Numbered from the stretch's first letter, positions 1-8,894 are shown. The stretch is 64,000 bases of DNA from JBALVT01 sp965262875 (GCA_965262875.1 OZ253569.1:3348001-3412000); one strand, 5' to 3'. A program made the numbers and translations. The notes: generated from the letters alone by a model not told the origin.

Positions 1-569
1 AGACGGAAATAAGAAAATTCGCTCCCACTCGAATTGCCGATTTGCGAGCCAATAAGCAGGGCAATCAGGTTCTGGCCGGGTTGATCGTGGACATCCGCAC
101 AATGAAAACAAAGCGCGGTGATACCATGGCCATCGTGCGCCTGGACGATCGCAGTGCCAGAATCGAAGTGACGGTGTACGCCGAAGCCTATAATGAAAAT
201 CGCGAGTTATTGTCCAAGGACAATATCGTCATTGTAGAGGGGGCAGTGGCGCACGATGACTATTCAGGTGGGCTTGCGATGCGAGTCAAGGAAGTTCGCA
301 GCTTGCTGCAGGCTCGTCAGAGCTATGCCGCTGAGCTGCGAATCGAGCTGCGCCGTGACATGATCGACGAGCCATTCACCAATGAATTGGAACGAGTGTT
401 AAGCGGCGCCAGCGGTGGAACTTGCCCCGTGGCATTGGTCTACGGGGGCGCTGGTAGCCAGGCCAGAATTCGTTTGGGTGAGAAGTGGAGAGTTTCCCCC
501 AGCGACGAATTAATACAAAGTTTACGTGAACGCGTCGGGAGTAGCAGTGTCACCTTGTTATATAGATAA
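1..569 (+). CDS. dnaE: DNA polymerase III alpha subunit, C-terminal end (partial)
   Basis: This is the 3' end of a gene that enters from outside the window; the frame is open from base 3, so the ATG-like starts inside it are not real starts. The visible part (about 188 residues) holds the OB-fold that follows the helix-hairpin-helix region of DnaE (residues like AGLIVDIRTMKTKRGDTMAIV) and the C-terminal domain that contacts tau. DnaE is the replicative polymerase catalytic subunit. Identification rests on the OB-fold wording typical of DnaE C-termini; polymerase motifs lie upstream and cannot be seen. Confidence 0.93.
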   Translation, partial: TEIRKFAPTRIADLRANKQGNQVLAGLIVDIRTMKTKRGDTMAIVRLDDRSARIEVTVYAEAYNENRELLSKDNIVIVEGAVAHDDYSGGLAMRVKEVRSLLQARQSYAAELRIELRRDMIDEPFTNELERVLSGASGGTCPVALVYGGAGSQARIRLGEKWRVSPSDELIQSLRERVGSSSVTLLYR

Positions 570-625
570 GCTGTACAGATGAGTTGTACCGGAAAACCAA
601 CCAATAATCCTTAAGGAATAAATCA

Positions 626-1417
626 ATGCTGCTTGAGAACAAAGTTGTCATCGTATCGGGAATCGGCCCTGGATTGGGTCAGGAACTGTCGACACTAGCT
701 GCAAAAGAAGGCGCTTCCGCAGTTGTACTAGCGGCTCGTACCGCCAGCAAGTTGGATGTGGCCGAACAAGAAATAAACGACTTGGGGTTGGGAACGAAAG
801 TTCTAAAGGTTGTGACGGATATCTCTGATAAAGAACAATGTCTGGCCCTGGCCGGGCAGACAGCGGAAGCCTTCGGCCGAATCGATGTCTTGTTTAACAG
901 CGCCTATGATCCGGGTAGTTTCGAACCCATCGAGAATGCCGATATGGACGGATGGCGCAGAGCGATGGACGTGAATTTTTTCGGCACCATGCACTTAACC
1001 CAGGCTTGTGTACCGCATATGAAGGAAGTCGGAGGAGGCGCTGTGGTGATGATAGCCACCATGGTCGAGCACAAACCGCTGGCGACACAGGGTGGCTATG
1101 GTTCCTCTAAATCTGCTTTGCGCTCGGCAACAAAACACCTGGCACTAGAGTTGGGCCAGTACAATATCCGGGTTAACAGTTGCCATATGGGCTGGATGTG
1201 GGGGCCTGGCGTCGAAGGTTATTTCGCGTGGCAGTCTCAAACTACCGGCAAAACAACGCAAGAATTGATTGCTGACGTCACCAAGAGCATACCCCTGGGC
1301 GTGATTCCCGACGACGGCGAGTGTGCAAAGGCGGCTGTGTTTTTTGCCTCTGATTACGCCAGTGTGGTCACCGGTGCCTCCCTGGATGTAAACGGTGGCG
1401 AGTTTATGCCAATCTAG
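626..1417 (+). CDS. SDR family NAD(P)-dependent oxidoreductase
   Basis: A 263-residue classical short-chain dehydrogenase. The nucleotide-binding glycine motif is SGIGPGLG (residues 11-18), the NNAG equivalent is NSAY (91-94), and the active site pair is Y158 and K162 (YGSSK). The usual catalytic Ser thirteen residues before the Tyr is Thr145. The C-terminus VNGGEFMPI is typical of the family. An AAGGA ribosome site precedes ATG 626. The substrate cannot be told. The stop TAG (1415-1417) lies inside the CTAG target of the IS1182-type element that follows; before that insertion the DUF1244 gene now at 6125 would have started 8-11 bases downstream, so the two probably formed one operon. Confidence 0.9.
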   Translation: MLLENKVVIVSGIGPGLGQELSTLAAKEGASAVVLAARTASKLDVAEQEINDLGLGTKVLKVVTDISDKEQCLALAGQTAEAFGRIDVLFNSAYDPGSFEPIENADMDGWRRAMDVNFFGTMHLTQACVPHMKEVGGGAVVMIATMVEHKPLATQGGYGSSKSALRSATKHLALELGQYNIRVNSCHMGWMWGPGVEGYFAWQSQTTGKTTQELIADVTKSIPLGVIPDDGECAKAAVFFASDYASVVTGASLDVNGGEFMPI

Positions 1418-1586
1418 GAGTTTGTCGGACTCAGCTCCTGACGGGCATGATTTAATACTCCAGCGTGCTACAGGGCTGTCAGGACACCACGCAGAAGATG
1501 TGATTGTCCCAGGGCAGCCACGTCAACCTTCATCACGCCTTTATCCAGCCCTGTAATGGGCATTTATGCGGCAAATGACCGCTTAA

Positions 1587-1690
1587 TTATGCCATTCTCA
1601 GCACATTCATACGCTTTACATTCCATGCCAGTGTCGCCAGCGTCCATTCGCCCGCAACCTTGTCCAAACCTCGCATCGAGAACTGCCTCA
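1587..1690 (-). pseudogene. C-terminal end of IS1182 transposase copy A (separated fragment)
   Basis: Reverse complement of the last ~100 bases of the transposase gene of copy B, ending in TAA at 1587-1589. It is the severed 3' end of the gene whose main part lies at 4788-6038; the IS21 element sits exactly between them, with CCTCA repeated at 1686-1690 and 4783-4787. Confidence 0.88.
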
Positions 1691-1984
1691 TGTAGACGCC
1701 ACTCCAAAACCGCAGCTATTTGCCGAATTTTGAAATAGACGGATCTCGGCGTATTAGAATCGGCGCGGTAGAACTGCGGCCCAGTCACACTCAAGAGCGA
1801 CCAATAAGCAGGCACGATTCAAGCGTAGGGACTATAAGAATAAGTGTCGCTGAGAACGGTATGACGCCACCACAGATTTGACGGTCAACGCTGGCGCCAT
1901 ACCCAAAAAAACCGTGCAGGTGCACGACCCGTTAAGTGTTGCACATAATGGGAATAAATCCAGCCCTCATCGACCTTTGTGTCG

Positions 1985-2404
1985 ATGCCATCATCCAGCC
2001 GTCTCTACCACTGTTGTCGCTGCTACGCCTAGGTCATCGTCTGTACCCACTGTGATCGCGGCCAGCGGTATTGCACCGATGGTTGCAGCCAGGAAGCCAG
2101 AAAGGAATCCATTAAACGAGCCAGAGCGAAGTACCAGGCCACTCGCCCGGGTCGCATGAATAATGCCGCTCGCCAACAGCGTTATCGAGAACGGCAACAA
2201 CAAAAAGTAACGCATCACCGTTCTCTGGCAATAATACTCCGTGATCTACTGCAAACCGTGCCTGATGAGATCAAAAGGGCCGATATGCCGGGTAAAACTG
2301 ACGCCACCGTGCGCTGCCATCACTGTGGCGCGGTCTGCGGTCCCTTTTTGCGCAGTGATTTTCTGCAGAGCAGTCAGTTCAGGCGCAGATTCCGGCGACA
2401 TTAG
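1985..2404 (+). pseudogene. IS21-associated Cys-rich (zinc-finger-like) small protein, interrupted by TAG
   Basis: The same frame stays open from ATG 1985 to the stop at 2404 except for one TAG at 2030-2032. Conceptual translation gives Cys-rich HCCRC, then CTHCDRGQRYCTDGC, a basic stretch with RQQRYRERQQQK, and a final CHHCGAVC pair. This arrangement (several CxxC pairs plus an Arg/Gln-rich helix) resembles the small zinc-binding-type proteins I associate with some IS21-like elements. The TAG probably replaces CAG (Gln). Restart at ATG 2156 would give only the basic part and the last CxxC-like pair. Function unknown. Confidence 0.6.
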
Positions 2405-2443
2405 TGCAGCGGCTGGACAGGAGTCATCAATCGGAGGGCAGTC

Positions 2444-3745
2444 ATGGCCATCGGCAAAGAAACTGAAGCAAAAATACTGCGCTACCATTTTGTTGAGAAG
2501 TGGCGAACGGGCACCATTGCGACCCAGCTTGGCATTCACCACTCAGTGGTTGATCGGGTACTGGCACAGGCTGGCCTGCCCAAGGTGGAGCGCACTCGCC
2601 GTGCGTCGATCATCGACCCCTATCTGCCCTTTGTCATCGACACCCTGCGGGAGTTTCCCACACTCACGGCGGCCCGCTTGTATGAAATGGCCCGCCTGCG
2701 GGGATACCCCGGTGGCCCCAGCCAGTTTCGCCAGCGTATCAGTGAACTGCGGCCGCGCAAGCTGCCCGAGGCGTATTTACGCCTAAAAACCCTGCCCGGT
2801 GAGCAAGCCCAGGTTGACTGGGGTTCGTTCGGGCATATTCAGATCGGCAAGGCCCGGCGGCCGTTAATGGCGTTTGTGATGGTGCTGAGCTGGTCGCGAC
2901 AGATCTTCTTGCGCTTTTATCTCAACCAGCAAATGGAGAACTTTTTACGCGGCCATGTAGCGGCATTCGAGGCCTGGCAAGGATTGCCAAAGGTGCTGCT
3001 GTACGACAACCTTAAATCGGCCGTATTGGAGCGCCACGGTGACGCCATCCGCTTCCACCCCACCTTGCTGGCCTTGTCAGCCCACTATCGCTTCGAACCA
3101 CGCCCGGTGGCGGTGGCCCGGGGCAATGAAAAGGGCCGGGTAGAAAGAGCGATTCGCTATATTCGCGATAATTTCTTTGCCGCTCGTCACTGGCAAACAC
3201 TGGCCGAACTCAATGCGCAAGCTGAGCACTGGTGCCAAGGTGTGAGTGCTGACCTGGAGCGGCTCCAGATAGTGGAGGGCGATCAATGTATTGCTGAGCA
3301 TCAGCGCAGCTTTGGCAAAGGGGAGCAAATCGAACAGGAGGCGCATATCAATGCCCTATGGCTGGAGAAAACCCACGCCAAACTACACCGGGGTCAGGAT
3401 CGCCTGAGCCATGCTTCGGCGCACGCCCAGACGCTGCTGCAGCAATCGGCACAGCGTGGACATGTCATTAAAACCACGGTCCGGTTACTCAATCAACTGC
3501 TTGATGATTATGGGCGGGACGAGCTGCATGTAGCTCTGGGTGAAGCACTTGATCGGCAATCACCCTACCCGGAGGCGGTGCAGCACGTTCTTGAGCGCCG
3601 CCGTGATGAACAGCACCTGCCGCCACCGCTTGCTGTCGCCGTGCCGGCGAAGGTCAAACACTACAGCGTCAAGCTGGCTCGGCTTGCCGATTACGACAAG
3701 CTCAATGGCACCCGAAGCGAGACAGGAGATGATACCGATGATTGA
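2444..3745 (+). CDS. istA: IS21 family transposase IstA
   Basis: 433 residues. An N-terminal helix-turn-helix (about residues 15-50) is followed by an rve/DDE core with D125 (QVDWG), D188 (YDN) and E234 (KGRVE), the expected catalytic triad for strand transfer. It works with the IstB ATPase encoded by the next gene, whose ATG overlaps the istA stop by eight bases. Length is normal for the family (about 390-510). ATG 2444 follows GGAGGGCAGTC. No disruption is seen. Confidence 0.95.
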   Translation: MAIGKETEAKILRYHFVEKWRTGTIATQLGIHHSVVDRVLAQAGLPKVERTRRASIIDPYLPFVIDTLREFPTLTAARLYEMARLRGYPGGPSQFRQRISELRPRKLPEAYLRLKTLPGEQAQVDWGSFGHIQIGKARRPLMAFVMVLSWSRQIFLRFYLNQQMENFLRGHVAAFEAWQGLPKVLLYDNLKSAVLERHGDAIRFHPTLLALSAHYRFEPRPVAVARGNEKGRVERAIRYIRDNFFAARHWQTLAELNAQAEHWCQGVSADLERLQIVEGDQCIAEHQRSFGKGEQIEQEAHINALWLEKTHAKLHRGQDRLSHASAHAQTLLQQSAQRGHVIKTTVRLLNQLLDDYGRDELHVALGEALDRQSPYPEAVQHVLERRRDEQHLPPPLAVAVPAKVKHYSVKLARLADYDKLNGTRSETGDDTDD

Positions 3746-4499
3746 TAGCGAGCAACTCAAACAGCAGGCACTTGAACTGAAGCTCCACGGCGTGCTGGCG
3801 CACTGGGGCGAGATCACCGACGAGCAATACCCCTGGCTGGCACAGCTCATCGCCTGGGAGCTTGCCGAGCGCAAACAGCGCTCACTCGAACGGCGCCTGA
3901 GCAGCGCCAGGCTGGGCCGGTTCAAACCGATGAGTGAGTTTGACTGGCAGTGGCCAAGCGCTATCGACCCACAAGCGATTCATGCCCTGATGCAACTGGG
4001 TTTTATGGACACGGCCAGCAATATTATCCTGCTGGGCAGCAACGGCGTGGGCAAATCGATGATCGCCCAGAACCTGGGGTATAACGCTGTCATGCACGGC
4101 TATACGGCGCTGTTTACCACCGCAGCGGCGATGCTCAACGACCTGGCAGGTCAGGATGGCGCCAATGCCCTGCAGCGTCGATTGAAACACTACGCCAGGC
4201 CCGCCTTGCTGGTAATTGATGAAGTGGGCTACCTCTCCTACAGCAATCGTCATGCTGACTTGCTGTTTGAAATCATCAACCGGCGCTATGAGAAATGTTC
4301 AACTTTGGTGACAACGAACCGTCCGTTTGGCGAGTGGAATGACGTGTTCCCCAATGCCGCGTGTGTGGTCTCCCTGATTGACCGTTTAGTCCATCACAGC
4401 GAGGTCATCGCCATTGAGGGTGAGTCGTACCGCATGAAGGAAGCGCAGGAGTGTGCGTCGAAGCGGCGCGAGACCAAAAAGCGAGGAAAGGCTAAATGA
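3738..4499 (+). CDS. istB: IS21 family helper ATPase IstB
   Basis: 253 residues from ATG 3738, which overlaps the end of istA (ATGATTGA). AAA+ ATPase related to DnaC: Walker A GSNGVGKS (residues 100-107) and Walker B LLVIDEVGY (about 155-163). IstB oligomerises on target DNA and directs IstA. A longer reading frame runs upstream inside istA, but the ribosome-site context (GACAGGAGATGATACC) and protein alignment favour 3738. Translational coupling to istA is likely. Confidence 0.95.
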   Translation: MIDSEQLKQQALELKLHGVLAHWGEITDEQYPWLAQLIAWELAERKQRSLERRLSSARLGRFKPMSEFDWQWPSAIDPQAIHALMQLGFMDTASNIILLGSNGVGKSMIAQNLGYNAVMHGYTALFTTAAAMLNDLAGQDGANALQRRLKHYARPALLVIDEVGYLSYSNRHADLLFEIINRRYEKCSTLVTTNRPFGEWNDVFPNAACVVSLIDRLVHHSEVIAIEGESYRMKEAQECASKRRETKKRGKAK

Positions 4500-4687
4500 A
4501 AACCTTAAAAATCACAACCTACTGGACGGCTGAACAAGCCGATTGTATTTATCAGCTGCTCGGCGACCTGAGATCGGTACTGTGGGATCACTATGGTGAT
4601 GAGATTGCGCAACTGTACGAGGAGATCCGGATTGAGCAACAAGAGTACACAGACAGTGTCGAGGTAAATCATGAGCTGCCGTTCTAG
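4496..4687 (+). CDS. Small protein encoded in the IS21 element
   Basis: 63 residues, acidic, starting MKTLKITTYWTAEQADCIY; ATG overlaps the istB stop (ATGA), so it is translationally coupled. Helical with no cysteines or membrane segment. Small proteins of this type follow istB in some IS21 elements; no function is known to me. It lies inside the element (right end at 4782). Confidence 0.65.
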   Translation: MKTLKITTYWTAEQADCIYQLLGDLRSVLWDHYGDEIAQLYEEIRIEQQEYTDSVEVNHELPF

Positions 4688-4787
4688 CCTGTGATCGATT
4701 GGAGTTAAGCCGGATCACTGTCGCCTCTTTGTCGTTCTTTTATTCTGCGGCAAATAACTGCGGGTTTACTGTGGCGCTAACACCTCA

Positions 4788-6038
4788 ACCCCATAACGTG
4801 TTTGATGATGCCGAACACTGGCTCTACCGTTTGCTTTCTTAATGCGTACAGCGCTCGACCGGATTGGGTCGTCAGTTGATGTTTCATGAGCCTCACCTGA
4901 TCATCCGTTATCGGAGTGGGGGCGTCAGGGGCAAACCGATCAAAAACGCACGGTGATGGTGGTCACGCGCTACTGCCAGTAAAGGCTGGATATTATCCTC
5001 TACGCAAGCCTTTACATTATCACCGCTAAAATAGCCTGTATCGGCCAGCAGGTCGGTCACCTTGCCCAGTTCTTCAGGCAGGGTATTCAGCTTTGTCAGG
5101 GCCGGCTTTATTTGTTGTTTGTCGTTCGGGGCCTGTGTCATGTGTGTACTGACGACGAGCATTGTATCGGTGTCAACACTGGCCTGGGCGTTGTAGCACT
5201 GTTCAAAGCCGCCGCCAGATACCGGCATGATACGCGACTCTTCATCGGTCAAATTCATCTGGTCTTTATCTCGAGGGCCGGGAAGCGGTGGCTTAGGCTC
5301 TCGGCCCCGGGGCTTTTTTCCAGCATCCTGAGCTTGGCGTTGGGTTTGTTTTTGTTGGTATTCGGCTTGCTCACGCTCAAAACGTTCTTGCGCCCGTTCT
5401 TCAATTTTTACTTTGGCCGCAGCCAGTGCCTCAAGTCGTGTTTCGCGCCGGGAAATCTCCGCGGGAATGTCCATGCCATCCGCTACCGGCGTTTGATCTG
5501 CCGCCTCGGCCTGTGCAGTGAGAGCGCTGACTTCTGCCTTGAGCTGTGCTTCGATTTTCTTTAAGTGACCCAAAGAAAGCGCCTTATGCTTGCTGGCATT
5601 CGCCTTGATCTTGGTGCCATCCAGGGCGATACGCCCAAGCTTCAGAAGCTTCATTTCACGCGCCAGCAACAAGACCTGAACAAAAAGTGCTTCAAGCTGA
5701 GGCAAAAAACGGCGTCGAAAGGTCGCTATAGTGTCGTGATCCGGATGCGTGTTGGCCGCCAGGTAGCGAAACGCAATGGAGTCGTGGGTGGCTCGCTCAA
5801 TCTTACGGCTGGAAAACACACCGGTGGCGTAACCGTAGGTCAGCAAACTCAGTAGGACCGCTGGATGGTGCGCCTTTGATCCACGCCCGGCATATTGACG
5901 GGTGAGCTCAGACAGATCGAGCTGATCAACGACCTCCACGACAAACCGTGCCAGGTGGTGTTCAGGTAACCAGTCCGACATAGAGGGAGGGAATAGATAG
6001 TCCGTCTCTCGATCAACGTTTACAAAATTGGCCATCAC
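4788..6038 (-). pseudogene. IS1182 family transposase, copy A (frameshifted and split)
   Basis: Starts at ATG 6038 (MMANFVNVDRETDYLF) and reads through the DUF772-type N-terminal domain, a catalytic region (IALDGTKIKANASKHKA), a Lys/Glu/Gln-rich middle and the LLADTGYFSGDN stretch. Compared with copy B one C is missing near 4956 (CACCGTG against CACCCGTG), which shifts the frame and ends translation at 4908. The remaining codons continue to 4788 and resume beyond the IS21 element at 1690-1587. Where copy B has a five-T run early in the gene, this copy has six T and is in frame there. Confidence 0.9.
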
Positions 6039-6124
6039 TTATTCCCGGTTACTTTTCAGTGTGACCACATTATCTCATGATGATGTTGTTGGGTTAAGTC
6101 CGACAGGCTGCTAGGAGAGTTTTT

Positions 6125-6406
6125 ATGTCTAATACTGAAGTTGAAGCCGCGGTGTTTCGCCGCCTGTTGGAGCATCTGGACAGTCGCAAGGATGTGCAAA
6201 ATATCGAGCTGATGAACCTGGCGAGTTTTTGTCGCAACTGCTTATCAAAGTGGTATGTGGCAGCCGCCGAAGAGCGTGGAGAGGCCATAGATTACGAACA
6301 GGCCAGAGAGCTTGTCTATGGGATGCCCTACAGCGAGTGGAAGAATCTTCATCAAACTGAGGCTACACCAGAGCAACTGGCAGCTTTCGATAAAAAAGCG
6401 AAGTAG
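6125..6406 (+). CDS. DUF1244 domain-containing protein
   Basis: 93 residues with the hallmark block of this family, HLDSRKDVQNIELMNLASFC then RNCLSKWY. The family is small, widespread in proteobacteria and has no assigned function. The ribosome site TAGGAGAG is preserved across the right CTAG duplication of the IS1182 element, so the gene can still be translated; its former promoter upstream of the SDR gene has been separated from it by about 4.7 kb. Confidence 0.88.
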   Translation: MSNTEVEAAVFRRLLEHLDSRKDVQNIELMNLASFCRNCLSKWYVAAAEERGEAIDYEQARELVYGMPYSEWKNLHQTEATPEQLAAFDKKAK

Positions 6407-6421
6407 CTTTAGAGCGTCAGT

Positions 6422-6826
6422 TTACAGTGGTCCGTAGGGAAGAAAGCGGTTGTCGTTGACCGAACGAAGCCATTTTAGCAGCTCTTTCTCTAGCCGTACG
6501 CCACGTTTTCTGAGTGATTTGGCCAGTGGAATGACTGGGGATTTGTCTCCCGCCTCCCAGCCGGGTAGATTTTCGGCCACGGCAAAGAACCGAATCAGGT
6601 GAAGGACGTGTTCATCGGAGAGTGATTGCGCCGCGTCAGTCCAAATGGAAGCGTCCAGTTTCATTAGTCCGGAGAGTTCCTGGCTTTCAGCGCCGTCTAT
6701 GACCTCTTCCAGTTGTTCCAGTTTCCCGGTTTCGCTCAGCTCTATGAAGCGAGCCAGTGTGGCGGGTTCGATATGGATGTTTTGGGCCGCCGCGTCAGCA
6801 GCCGGATCCCATGAACCTAATGACAT
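6422..6826 (-). CDS. Conserved hypothetical protein
   Basis: 134 residues from ATG 6826, chosen because AGGAG lies seven bases upstream; a TTG at 6844 is in frame but lies in the ribosome site. Mostly helical, with a conserved-looking C-terminus (LPGWEAGDKSPVIPLAK ... NDNRFLPYGPL) that I recall from gammaproteobacterial hypothetical proteins. No signal peptide or membrane segment. It follows the 6869-7144 gene by 42 bases on the same strand and may be co-transcribed. Function unknown. Confidence 0.75.
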   Translation of the reverse strand: MSLGSWDPAADAAAQNIHIEPATLARFIELSETGKLEQLEEVIDGAESQELSGLMKLDASIWTDAAQSLSDEHVLHLIRFFAVAENLPGWEAGDKSPVIPLAKSLRKRGVRLEKELLKWLRSVNDNRFLPYGPL

Positions 6827-6868
6827 ATCTTTCTCCTGGGGCAACTCAACATTATAGGAGAAAGAATT

Positions 6869-7144
6869 TTAGCTGTCGCTGTCGATCAATTGGCGCAGGT
6901 AGTTAAAACGAGATGCGTAAGACTCAACGACTTCGTCTCGGGTCCTGCGCAACACATTTTTAATGAGCTCCTCAGGCGGTGTATCGCTGTCGCTCCAGTA
7001 AAACTGTTTTCCCAACTCAGTGATGCCGTCGCCGATAACATTGGCGCTTTCGATGGTGGCTTGCACCAGAAACATCTCGGCAATTACGATATCGCTGACC
7101 GCCCTGCGCATCTTGCTTTGAGAGCCTACTTCCTTGTCCTGCAT
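6869..7144 (-). CDS. Hypothetical protein
   Basis: 91 residues from ATG 7144, which has a clear AGGAGG site eight bases upstream. Soluble, helical; no Cys pairs, signal peptide or known motif recognised. Probably first gene of a two-gene unit with the 6422-6826 gene. The 240 bases upstream, to the dbpA stop, contain no gene that I can support. Confidence 0.65.
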   Translation of the reverse strand: MQDKEVGSQSKMRRAVSDIVIAEMFLVQATIESANVIGDGITELGKQFYWSDSDTPPEELIKNVLRRTRDEVVESYASRFNYLRQLIDSDS

Positions 7145-7386
7145 TACAACTACCTCCTGTGACGGTTAACGTCTATTTAGCGCATGCCCCAAAACGGTGC
7201 CTGCTGCACTGACATTGTGCAGGAATGCAGAAAAAAGCCACTTTATTCCAGTATTTCCCGCCTGACAGAAAGATTATTGCAAGCGCTATGCCAGCGGAAC
7301 GCCATCATAGGGAATTACAGTTACGGATCAATATCCGGAAGAGAATTTTCTTGTGAATTTGCCGCATCCCGAGACGCTCTGGCGTA

Positions 7387-8766
7387 TCACAACTTGCGGA
7401 CTTTGAATTTTCGCCCTTTGATTCGACCGTTGATCAAGCGACCCAGTGCTTTTCCCGAGACGGGAGTTTCAATCGCGACGAAGGCAGCGTAATCCAATAC
7501 ATCGATCTTGCCGACCGCTTTGCCGTCAATACCGGCCTCACCGGTTAAGGCTCCCAGAATATCGCCCGGACGCACTTTGTCTCTGCGACCGCCGGCAATA
7601 CATAGGGTAGTAAACGGTGGCGGGGGCATGGTTTTTCGGGTTTGGCGCAGGGATTCAATGGCTTCAAACTCCAGGGTCTGATCCATGTACTGGCCAATCT
7701 GATCGAATTTGTAACGTTCCGAATCGGAGAATATTGACAGCGCCAGGCCGTCTTTGCCGGCTCTTCCTGTTCTACCGATACGGTGTACGTATACCTCGGT
7801 ATTGCGTGGTAGCTCGAAGTTCACCACTGCCGGTAGATCTTCTATATCCAGACCACGTGCGGCCACATCAGTGGCTACCAATACGCTGCAGCTGCGCTGC
7901 TTGAACTGAACCAACACCTGCTCCCGGTCCCGTTGCTCGAGATCACCGTGTATGGCCTTGGCGCTTATGCCCATTTGGCACAAATAGTCAGTGACCTCCC
8001 GGACATGGACCTTGGTATTGCAAAAAACCACTGCCGTTTCCGGATGGTGGGCGTTCAATACCTCAAGCAGTGACTCCAACTTGCGAGATTTACTGCAAAT
8101 GAAGAACTTCTGGGAGATGTGATCATTGCTGTGCACAGATTCTACGTTCACCGCCACAGGCGATCGCTGAAATTGACTGCTAAGGGTATTGATGTCATCT
8201 GGGTAGGTGGCCGAGAACATGAGTGTTTGCCGGGTCTTTGGTGTTTCGTCGATGATGCTTTTGATGTCATCGATAAAACCCATCTCAAGCATCCTGTCGG
8301 CTTCATCCAATACGAATGTGCTGACTCGTGCCAAACTGAGTGTTTTCTTGCGCAAGTGGTCTTTGATGCGACCCGGTGTACCCACAATCACATGGGCGCC
8401 GTGTTCCAGTGAACCAATTTGTGGACCGATAGATTGGCCGCCACAGAGAGTCACCACCTTGATGTTTTGCTGATAGCGCGCGAGACGGCGTATTTCAGTG
8501 GAGACTTGGCTCGCCAACTCCCGCGTCGGGCAAAGAACAATCGCCTGGGTGCCAAAGTCTCCAGGATTTAGCTTGCACAGCAGGGGAAGGGCAAAGGCGG
8601 CGGTTTTACCGGACCCCGTTTTTGCCTGGGCGATGAGATCCTTGCCGGATAGCGCCAGTGGCAAGGCCTCCGCTTGGATCTCGGTCATATGCTTGTAGCC
8701 GAGGCTTTCCAAATTGCCCAGTTGCTCCGGGGGGAGTGCCAGGCTGGAAAAGGGTTGCTTGCTCAC
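7387..8766 (-). CDS. dbpA: ATP-dependent RNA helicase DbpA
   Basis: 459 residues. DEAD-box motifs are present in order: AKTGSGKT (motif I), PTRELA, DEAD (VLDEADRM), SAT (MFSATYP) and HRIGRTGRAG. The C-terminal DbpA RNA-binding domain (IDGKAVGKIDVLDYAAFVAI) identifies DbpA, which acts on 23S rRNA helix 92 during 50S assembly. GTG 8766 is taken as start: it lies about 30 bases downstream of an extended -10 (8802-8807), gives the family's usual length (E. coli 457) and aligns at the N-terminus. Upstream in-frame codons would precede the probable transcription start. Confidence 0.93.
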   Translation of the reverse strand: MSKQPFSSLALPPEQLGNLESLGYKHMTEIQAEALPLALSGKDLIAQAKTGSGKTAAFALPLLCKLNPGDFGTQAIVLCPTRELASQVSTEIRRLARYQQNIKVVTLCGGQSIGPQIGSLEHGAHVIVGTPGRIKDHLRKKTLSLARVSTFVLDEADRMLEMGFIDDIKSIIDETPKTRQTLMFSATYPDDINTLSSQFQRSPVAVNVESVHSNDHISQKFFICSKSRKLESLLEVLNAHHPETAVVFCNTKVHVREVTDYLCQMGISAKAIHGDLEQRDREQVLVQFKQRSCSVLVATDVAARGLDIEDLPAVVNFELPRNTEVYVHRIGRTGRAGKDGLALSIFSDSERYKFDQIGQYMDQTLEFEAIESLRQTRKTMPPPPFTTLCIAGGRRDKVRPGDILGALTGEAGIDGKAVGKIDVLDYAAFVAIETPVSGKALGRLINGRIKGRKFKVRKL

Positions 8767-8801
8767 GTCGGGATCGATCCAGTGGATAATTTGGGGGCGG
8801 C

Positions 8802-8807
8802 AGTATA
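8802..8807 (-). promoter_or_regulatory. Extended -10 element of the dbpA promoter
   Basis: On the minus strand TGCTATACT matches an extended -10 (TGnTATAmT); no good -35 is visible at 16-18 bases. Predicted transcription would begin near 8795, 30 bases before the GTG start. Confidence 0.5.
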
Positions 8808-8888
8808 GCAGAATGATACTTCGCTGCTTGAGCTGTTTGGCAGAGGGAGTTGGCATGCATACTGTCAGCAATTGCTGGCGGTTTTGTG

Positions 8889-8894
8889 TATAAT
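8889..8894 (+). promoter_or_regulatory. -10 box of the small-protein gene promoter
   Basis: Perfect TATAAT 32 bases before ATG 8926, with a GC-rich discriminator (GCGCGG). The -35 is weak. It sits about 80 bases from the divergent dbpA -10, so the two transcripts start back to back. Confidence 0.55.

Larger units (their letters stand above)
1691..4782 (+). mobile_element. IS21-family element (istA-istB plus two small genes)
   Basis: Ends begin TGTAGACGCCACTCC (left) and, on the complement, TGTTAGCGCCACAGT (right); the similarity between the two ends runs for about 35 bases, including CCGCAG and TATTTGCCG. A 5-base direct repeat CCTCA flanks it (1686-1690 and 4783-4787), as expected for IS21 transposition. 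Size about 3.09 kb, at the upper end for the family because of an extra leader gene. Bases 1691-1984 hold no gene I can recognise. istA and istB are open, so the element may still be able to move. Confidence 0.92.
1418..6110 (-). mobile_element. IS1182-family element, copy A, interrupted by an IS21 element
   Basis: Both ends match the complete copy B at 13381-14979. The left end here (GAGTTTGTCGGACTCAG) is the 3' end and the right end (complement CAGCCTGTCGGACTTA) is the 5' end, giving terminal repeats of the form CAGyyTGTCGGACTyA. CTAG flanks both sides (1414-1417 and 6111-6114) as a 4-base target duplication. Removing the IS21 insertion (1691-4782 plus a 5-base duplication) leaves about 1596 bases against about 1599 for copy B. 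The transposase is also frameshifted, so the element is dead. Confidence 0.9.

Noticed and set aside
5112..5564. Long reading frame opposite the IS1182 transposase (also at 13926-14381)
   Set aside because: Mirror of the transposase codons; both copies have it only because the coding strand is conserved.
6422..7144. Toxin-antitoxin pair from two small adjacent genes
   Set aside because: Neither protein resembles a known toxin or antitoxin family, and they are 42 bases apart without coupling.
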